The notes beneath the pieces are model-generated. The model searched no databases and was not told the origin of the DNA. It saw only the letters and a program-made list of their open reading frames with translations. Source: RPQJ01 sp963778185 (GTDB lineage: Bacteria; Pseudomonadota; Gammaproteobacteria; Steroidobacterales; Steroidobacteraceae). From it: 64,000 bases of DNA. The position numbers and the translations under genes were made by a program. The DNA lies in NCBI GenBank assembly GCA_963778185.1, contig CAVZTF010000003.1, positions 1,178,001 to 1,242,000 of the forward strand, in the 5' to 3' direction. Of this stretch, positions 59,381 to 64,000 are shown piece by piece; the first letter of the stretch is position 1; every line of letters begins with the position of its first letter.

Positions 59381-60409
59381 TCAGGCGTGCCGGCGTCCGA
59401 ACGCCGCCAGGCGCTCGAGCAGCCGCGCGGCGTCGCCACGCTCGATGGCTTCGCCCGCCGCACGTACGCCTTCGGCCGTCGAGCCCACGGCGCCGGTAAC
59501 CTCGAGCGCGAGCGCCGCGTTCAGCGCTATCGCGTCGCGATGCGGGCCGCGGTCACGCCCCTCGAACACGGCGCGCAGGCCCGCAGCGTTGTGGGCCGCG
59601 TCGCCACCGGCGAGGTCGGCGGCCGTGCAGCGCGGCAGGCCGAAGTCGGCCGCGTCCTGCACCCGGCGTTCGATGCGGCCGGGCTGCACGTCGTACAGCT
59701 CGAAAGGTCCCACGGGCGTCGCCTCGTCCCAGGCCGGGGCGCCGTGGATCACGAACACCCGCTGGATGGCCATTCCTGCGAGCGTCTCCGCCATCAGCCT
59801 GGCGGCCGCCGTGCTGTAGGCGCCGATGACGCCGAACGGCGGCTCGGCAGGATTGGTGAGCGGACCGAGCAGGTTGAACACGGTGCGCACGCCGAGCGCT
59901 CGGCGCACGGGCGCGACCTCCTTCATCGCCGGGTGATAGTGCGGCGCGAAGAGAAAGGTGAAGCCGGTTTCGGCCAGGCACTCGCCCGCGGCCTGCTCGT
60001 CCAGGGGCAACGGAAGTCCCAGGGCTTCGAGAAGATCGGCACTGCCGCAGCGGCTGGAGACCGAGCGGTTGCCGTGTTTCACGACGCGCACGCCCATGGC
60101 CGCGACCAGCAACGACGCGCCGCTCGAAAGGTTGAAACTGAACGATGCGTCGCCGCCCGTGCCGACGATGTCGACGGCCGGCGGGCCCGGTGGCAGGCGC
60201 GGGCGCCGCGCCAGGCCGCGCATGGCACCGGCGAAGCCGCGCACCTCCGCCGCCGTGATGCCCTTGGAGCGCAGTGCCGCAAGCAGCGCACCCGCCATCG
60301 CGGGCGCGATCGAAGCATCGGTGAGTGAGACGAGCAGCCCGCCTGCCTCGGTTTCGGTCAGGTCGCCGTGCTCCAGCAGCCGCTCGAGGATCGCGCGGTG
60401 CTCGATCAC
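59381..60409 (-). CDS. trpD: Anthranilate phosphoribosyltransferase
   Basis: 342 aa from GTG at 60407-60409, which overlaps the trpG stop (GTGA) and places the usual helical N-terminus (ERLLEHGDLTETEAGGLLVS). PRPP site DIVGTGGDASFSFNLSSGAS, anthranilate region VKHGNRSVSSRCGSADLLEA and FLFAPHYHPAMKEVAPVRRA, RTVFNLLGPLTNPA. It transfers phosphoribose to anthranilate. An upstream in-frame extension inside trpG is out of register with the family length and is not used. Confidence 0.95.
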   Translation of the reverse strand: MIEHRAILERLLEHGDLTETEAGGLLVSLTDASIAPAMAGALLAALRSKGITAAEVRGFAGAMRGLARRPRLPPGPPAVDIVGTGGDASFSFNLSSGASLLVAAMGVRVVKHGNRSVSSRCGSADLLEALGLPLPLDEQAAGECLAETGFTFLFAPHYHPAMKEVAPVRRALGVRTVFNLLGPLTNPAEPPFGVIGAYSTAAARLMAETLAGMAIQRVFVIHGAPAWDEATPVGPFELYDVQPGRIERRVQDAADFGLPRCTAADLAGGDAAHNAAGLRAVFEGRDRGPHRDAIALNAALALEVTGAVGSTAEGVRAAGEAIERGDAARLLERLAAFGRRHA

Positions 60410-61017
60410 GGCGCGGTCCGTCCGGGCTCGCGGCGTCCGCCGTGGAACCGCAGGAAATTCCCCATCAACGCCGGCCCTGCCGGAGTCAGGATGCTCTCGG
60501 GGTGGAACTGCACTCCCTCGACCGCCAGCTCCACGTGCCGCACGCCCATGATCTCGCCCTCGCGCGTGCGCGCCGAGACCTCGAGCACGCCGGGCAGGCT
60601 CTCCGGCTTCGCGATCAAGGAATGGTAACGTCCGGCCTCGAGCGGCTGCGGAAGCCCGGCGAACACGCCGCGCCCGTCGTGGTCGACCAGCGACACCTTG
60701 CCGTGCATGAGCCGGCCCGCGCGCACGACCTCGCCTCCGAACGCCTGGACGATCGACTGGTGCCCGAGGCACACGCCGAGCACCGGCACCCGGCCCGCGA
60801 AGGCGCGAATCATGTCCAGCGATACCCCGGCGTCGCGCGGCGTGCCCGGCCCCGGCGAAATGCACAGGTGCGTCGGCGCGAGCGCCAGCGCGTCGTCCAC
60901 CGTGATCGCGTCATTGCGGTGCACCAGCACGTCCGCGCCGAGCACCAGGAACGCCTGCACCAGGTTGTAGGTAAAGCTGTCGTAGTTGTCGACCAGCAGC
61001 AATCGCGGCGCGGTCAT
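60406..61017 (-). CDS. trpG: Anthranilate synthase component II (glutamine amidotransferase)
   Basis: 203 aa from the ATG at 61015-61017, overlapping the trpE stop as TGATG. Class I amidotransferase triad: Cys in PVLGVCLGHQSIVQAFGG, His and Glu in VQFHPESILTPAG. DNYDSFTYNLVQAF and SPGPGTPRDAG are also typical. It supplies ammonia to TrpE; in other bacteria the same subunit may also serve PabB. Confidence 0.96.
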   Translation of the reverse strand: MTAPRLLLVDNYDSFTYNLVQAFLVLGADVLVHRNDAITVDDALALAPTHLCISPGPGTPRDAGVSLDMIRAFAGRVPVLGVCLGHQSIVQAFGGEVVRAGRLMHGKVSLVDHDGRGVFAGLPQPLEAGRYHSLIAKPESLPGVLEVSARTREGEIMGVRHVELAVEGVQFHPESILTPAGPALMGNFLRFHGGRREPGRTAP

Positions 61018-62405
61018 CACAACCCCTCCCGCGCGAGCTCGAGAGCGTGCCGCAGGACGGCGCTCTTGGCGAGCACCTCGCGGTACTCGCTCTCCGGGAC
61101 GCTGTCCGCGACGATGCCCGCCCCCGCCTGGAAGCTGTAGGTGTCGCCGTGGAAGACCATGGTGCGGATGGTGATCGCCTGGTCCATGTCGCCGCCGTGC
61201 CCGAAGTAGCCGACGGTGCCGCCGTAGAACCCGCGCCGCGCCGGCTCGAGCTCGTCGATGATCTCCATCGCACGCACTTTGGGAGCGCCGACCAGGGTGC
61301 CCGCGGGGAAGGTGGCGGCGAACAGGTCGAAGGCGTCCTTGCCTGGAGCGAGCGTGCCGTGGACGCCACTGACGATGTGCATCACGTGGCTGTACCGCTC
61401 GATCGAGCGGTAGGGCTGCACGTGCACCGACCCCGCCGTCGCGACACGCCCGAGGTCGTTGCGCGCGAGGTCCACCAGCATCACGTGCTCGGAGTTCTCC
61501 TTCGGGTCGGCGAGCAACTCCGCCTCGAGCGCCGTGTCCTGGTCGGCATCGGCACCGCGCGGACGGGTGCCGGCGATGGGGCGCATCTGCGCATGCGTGC
61601 CGTTCAGCTTCACCAGCGCCTCAGGGGACGAACCCACCACCACCCGGTCGCCGAGGTCGCAGTAGTACATGTAAGGCGACGGGTTCAGCAGGCGCAGCGC
61701 GCGGTAGGTCTCGAACGGGTCAAGGTCGCAACGCCCGGAGAAGCGGACCGAGAGCACGAGCTGGTAGACGTCGCCCGCGGCGATGTACTCCTTCGTGCGC
61801 GCCACGCCCTGCACGAACTCCTCCTCGCTCAGGCTCGCGACGGGAGTGCTGAAGTTCGCCTGCCACGCGGGCCCCGGCAACCCGCCGCGCAGGGCCCGAA
61901 TGATCTCCCGCCGCAGGCCCTGCCGCTCTTGCTCCGATCCGGCATGCAGCAGCGCGGCGCGGCGCGTCAGGTGATCGAACACCAGCAGTGAGCGGGGAGC
62001 CACGTAGTGCGCGTCCGGACAGTCGTCGTCGACTTTCGCCCGCGACGGCAGGCGCTCGAAGTAGCGCACCAGATCATAGCTCGCCACCCCGACCAGGCCG
62101 CCGAGCAGCGGAAACCCGTGGCTCGCGAATTCAGGCCGCGGCGCCGCTGCCAGCGCCCGGCGCAGGGCCGCGAGCAGCTCCGTCTGGTCCTGCGGCCGCG
62201 GCAGGCGTTCCGGCCCGAGGCGCAGGCCCGAGGCATCGAGCCGGAACTCCATGCAATCCCCGAAGCCGATGAAGGAATACCGCGCGAGGCGCTCCCCGCC
62301 CTCGACGCTTTCCAGCAGGAAGCGGGGCCGGAACGGCTTCAGCTTGAGGTAGGCCGACACCGGGGTGTCGAGGTCGGCGGCGATGTCGAACAGACTGGTC
62401 GTCAC
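61017..62405 (-). CDS. trpE: Anthranilate synthase component I
   Basis: 462 aa, slightly short of the usual 490-520. The feedback-inhibition motif FLLESVEGGERLARYSF (LLES, Trp binding) marks it as TrpE and not PabB. Chorismate-binding signatures: AGDVYQLVLSVRF, PSPYMYYCDLGDRVVVGSSP, PIAGTRPRGADADQD, HVMLVDLARNDLGRV and AGTLVGAPKVRAMEIIDEL. It makes anthranilate from chorismate and is the first enzyme of the pathway. Expression is controlled by the attenuator just upstream and activity by tryptophan. Confidence 0.96.
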   Translation of the reverse strand: MTTSLFDIAADLDTPVSAYLKLKPFRPRFLLESVEGGERLARYSFIGFGDCMEFRLDASGLRLGPERLPRPQDQTELLAALRRALAAAPRPEFASHGFPLLGGLVGVASYDLVRYFERLPSRAKVDDDCPDAHYVAPRSLLVFDHLTRRAALLHAGSEQERQGLRREIIRALRGGLPGPAWQANFSTPVASLSEEEFVQGVARTKEYIAAGDVYQLVLSVRFSGRCDLDPFETYRALRLLNPSPYMYYCDLGDRVVVGSSPEALVKLNGTHAQMRPIAGTRPRGADADQDTALEAELLADPKENSEHVMLVDLARNDLGRVATAGSVHVQPYRSIERYSHVMHIVSGVHGTLAPGKDAFDLFAATFPAGTLVGAPKVRAMEIIDELEPARRGFYGGTVGYFGHGGDMDQAITIRTMVFHGDTYSFQAGAGIVADSVPESEYREVLAKSAVLRHALELAREGL

Positions 62406-62443
62406 TTACGGTTCCTCTGTCGCGAGGACCCGGGGACGCAAAC

Positions 62444-62480
62444 AAAAAACCCATCCCCGGTGGCTCGCGGAGATGGGTCC
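62444..62480 (-). terminator. trp operon attenuator (terminator and competing antiterminator arm)
   Basis: On the minus strand cccatctccg (62477-62468) pairs with cggggatggg (62459-62450, one mismatch), followed by tttttt (62449-62444). The upstream segment ggagtggggcc (62522-62512) can instead pair with ggacccatctcc (62480-62469), breaking the terminator. This is the 2:3 versus 3:4 choice of a classical attenuator. It ends 39 bp before trpE. Confidence 0.85.
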
Positions 62481-62521
62481 CAAGAATCCTGCGTACGAAA
62501 CGTGCGCGTCCGGCCCCACTC

Positions 62522-62578
62522 CTAGGAGTGGCGCCACCACCAGCGGCGATCGGGGGTATGTCCCGAGGAGGCGTTCAT
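62522..62578 (-). CDS. trpL: trp leader peptide with three Trp codons
   Basis: 18-residue peptide MNASSGHTPDRRWWWRHS, stop TAG at 62524-62522. Three adjacent tgg codons lie in front of a run of overlapping hairpins: the ccactcctaggagtgg palindrome spans the stop codon, and the attenuator terminator follows 45 bp downstream. When charged tRNA-Trp is scarce the ribosome would stall at WWW and free the antiterminator. No clear Shine-Dalgarno sequence precedes the ATG; only gcgag is adjacent. Confidence 0.88.
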   Translation of the reverse strand: MNASSGHTPDRRWWWRHS

Positions 62579-62588
62579 CTCGCATTGC

Positions 62589-62617
62589 AGTATCCACGGG
62601 CGGCCGGGGAGCGTCAA
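62589..62617 (-). promoter_or_regulatory. Putative trp operon promoter
   Basis: Minus strand -35 TTGACG (62617-62612), a 17-bp spacer and -10 GATACT (62594-62589). The predicted start (about 62583) is only about 5 nt before the leader peptide ATG, which would make the leader nearly leaderless. No TrpR operator consensus was recognised. Confidence 0.5.
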
Positions 62618-62684
62618 GAAACGGCGCCGGGCGGCTATCGGCAGCCTAGAATGACGTGCATTTCGCGCCCAACGGAAGGCTGCC

Positions 62685-64000
62685 GTGACGCAACCAACGC
62701 TTGGCGGTATTCCGCTCGAACGCATCGCGGCCGTGATGGAGCGGGAACAGGGGGAGTACGAACGCCGCCACCCGAGGTCCCGCGAGCGGACCGGCCGGGG
62801 GATTGCCGGATTCTACGGCGGCGTGCCGATGCACTGGATGCTCGACTGGTCGATGCCCTTCCCGTTCCTCGTGAAGGAGGCGCACGGCGCGGTGCTCGGC
62901 GACATCGACGGCAACGAGTACGCGGACTTCTGCCTCGGCGACACGGGATCGATGTTCGGCCACTCGCCGGCGCCGGTCGTCGAGGCGATCCGGCGGCAGG
63001 CCGGCCAGGGCCTGACCTACATGCTGCCGACCGAGGACGCGATTGCGGTCGGCCGGCTCCTCGCCGAGCGCTTCGGCCTGCCGCAGTGGCAGATTGCGAC
63101 GACGGCGACCGACGCCAACCGGTTCGCGCTGCGCGTCGCGCGCGCGGTCACCGGCCGCCCGAAGATCCTGGTCTTCAATGGCTGCTACCACGGCACGGTG
63201 GATGACACGTTCGTGCGGCTCGCCGGCGGCGTTGCGGTGAACCGTCCCGGGCTGCTCGGCCAGGTCGTCGACCTCACGCGGCTCACGCGCGTCGTCGAGT
63301 TCAACGATGTGCCGGCGCTGGCGGACGCGCTGTCCCATCGGGACGTGGCCTGCGTGATCACCGAACCGGTGCTGACGAACTCGTGCATGGTGCTGCCGAA
63401 GCCGGGCTTCCATGACGAGCTGCGCCGGCTCACACGCGAGGCCGGCACGCTCCTGCTGATCGACGAGACGCACACCATCTCGACCGGACGGGGCGGTTAC
63501 ACGCGCGCGCACCGCCTGGAGCCTGACCTGTTCGTGCTCGGCAAGCCCATCGCCGGCGGAGTACCGGCGAGCGTCTGGGGCTTCACGGACGAGGTCGCCC
63601 GCCGTCTCACGGACGTGCGCCATCGCATGCCCGCGGGCCACTCCGGCATGGGCACCACGCTCTCGGCCAACGCGCTGGCGATCGCGGCGATGCGCGCCAC
63701 GCTCGAGCAGGTGATGACGCCCGAAGCCTGCGACCACATGGAGCAGCTGGCCGGGCGCCTGGCGGCGGGACTGCAGGACGCGATCGGCCGCCACGGCCTG
63801 CCCTGGCACGTGGTCCGCGTTGGCGCGCGTGTCGAGTTCGTCTGCGCTCGCGGGCCGCTGGCGAACGGCACCGAGGCCGAGGCCGCGCACGCCCCTGCGC
63901 TCGAGCAGGCGATCCACCTGGGGCTGCTGAATCGAGGTTGCCTGATCGCGCCCTTCCACAACATGATGCTGACCTGCCCGTCCACGACGGGTGCGCAGGT
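62685..64000 (+). CDS. Class III aminotransferase, glutamate-1-semialdehyde aminomutase-like (3' partial)
   Basis: At least 438 codons from GTG at 62685, running off the window. Start TQPTLGGIPLERIAAVMERE. PLP motifs: FCLGDTGSMFGHSPAPVVEA, ATTATDANRFALRVARAVTG, VFNGCYHGTVDDTFV, LIDETHTISTGRGGYTRAH (PLP Asp) and FVLGKPIAGGVPASVWGF (Schiff-base Lys). It resembles HemL but with substitutions at substrate positions (MGTTLSANALAIAA), so a related transaminase of unknown substrate is more likely than HemL itself. It is transcribed divergently from the trp leader with a shared region of about 100 bp. Confidence 0.85.
   Translation, partial: MTQPTLGGIPLERIAAVMEREQGEYERRHPRSRERTGRGIAGFYGGVPMHWMLDWSMPFPFLVKEAHGAVLGDIDGNEYADFCLGDTGSMFGHSPAPVVEAIRRQAGQGLTYMLPTEDAIAVGRLLAERFGLPQWQIATTATDANRFALRVARAVTGRPKILVFNGCYHGTVDDTFVRLAGGVAVNRPGLLGQVVDLTRLTRVVEFNDVPALADALSHRDVACVITEPVLTNSCMVLPKPGFHDELRRLTREAGTLLLIDETHTISTGRGGYTRAHRLEPDLFVLGKPIAGGVPASVWGFTDEVARRLTDVRHRMPAGHSGMGTTLSANALAIAAMRATLEQVMTPEACDHMEQLAGRLAAGLQDAIGRHGLPWHVVRVGARVEFVCARGPLANGTEAEAAHAPALEQAIHLGLLNRGCLIAPFHNMMLTCPSTTGAQ

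Noticed and set aside
59381..60865. N-terminally extended trpD (494 codons)
   Set aside because: The extension lies inside trpG on the same strand in another frame; family length and the GTGA junction support the 342-aa start.
62406..62597. 63-codon minus-strand frame just upstream of trpE
   Set aside because: It lies out of frame with the WWW leader peptide and reads through the attenuator hairpin; the short leader explains the region better.

Overview
The window is high-GC chromosomal DNA from a gammaproteobacterium. Conserved blocks support this: rsmB-fmt-def divergent from lysM-dprA-smg-topA, engB next to cytochrome c4 and dsbA, and a complete tryptophan operon. The gene order, a TopA without zinc ribbons, DUF1329 and the TPR/TolB-like family point to the Xanthomonadales/Nevskiales/Steroidobacterales neighbourhood. 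That placement is inferred; no rRNA or marker phylogeny is available.

Layout. 1-8.1 kb is accessory and scarred: a frameshifted TPR protein, a DUF1329 exported protein, a HigA-like antitoxin remnant, an IS1182-type transposase fragment, a serine beta-lactamase-fold hydrolase, an intact IS110 (IS1111-type) element and an intact paralogue of the TPR protein. 8.3-12.4 kb (minus) holds an Lrp-type RAM-domain protein and a compact cluster: acyl-CoA dehydrogenase, chorismate lyase (ubiC), FAH-family hydrolase, zeta-class GST isomerase. 12.5-22.7 kb holds a thioesterase, lptM-polA, two outer-membrane beta-barrels, engB, cytochrome c4, dsbA, corA, a NYN/OST-HTH protein and a fatty acid desaturase. 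22.7-26.4 kb is a mobile-element graveyard at the 3' side of tRNA-Arg(CCG). It contains an IS256 with four single-base insertions, two orphan fragments or small genes, Rhs core remnants, an IS3 orfA fragment, a putative Rhs toxin tip with a candidate immunity gene, and a 108-bp exact copy of the IS110 end.

26.6-46 kb holds cytochrome c5, a DUF4136 lipoprotein, def-fmt-rsmB-DUF4390-ntrY-ntrX (minus), lysM-dprA-smg-topA-hemF, a secreted subtilase, a small lipoprotein, rlmJ and tag. 46.3-47.9 kb is an ECF sigma factor / zinc-type anti-sigma / HvfA-like RiPP metallophore precursor cluster with no maturase gene nearby. 48-55.9 kb holds hemB, aroE, a gamma-carbonic anhydrase, lemA plus a GIDE protein, prlC, xthA and an HD-domain protein. 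55.9-62.6 kb is trpEGDCFBA on the minus strand. It is preceded by a previously unmarked leader peptide with three consecutive Trp codons and a classical attenuator. A divergent class III aminotransferase runs off the end.

The signals most worth following are the orphan HvfA-like precursor with its own sigma/anti-sigma pair, the trp attenuator with a very short 5' leader, the NtrX homologue that has lost its ATPase and sigma-54 contact motifs, and the Rhs/IS scar region beside tRNA-Arg. Frame disruptions cluster in non-essential genes, while every housekeeping gene is open. This suggests real decay rather than uniform sequencing error.
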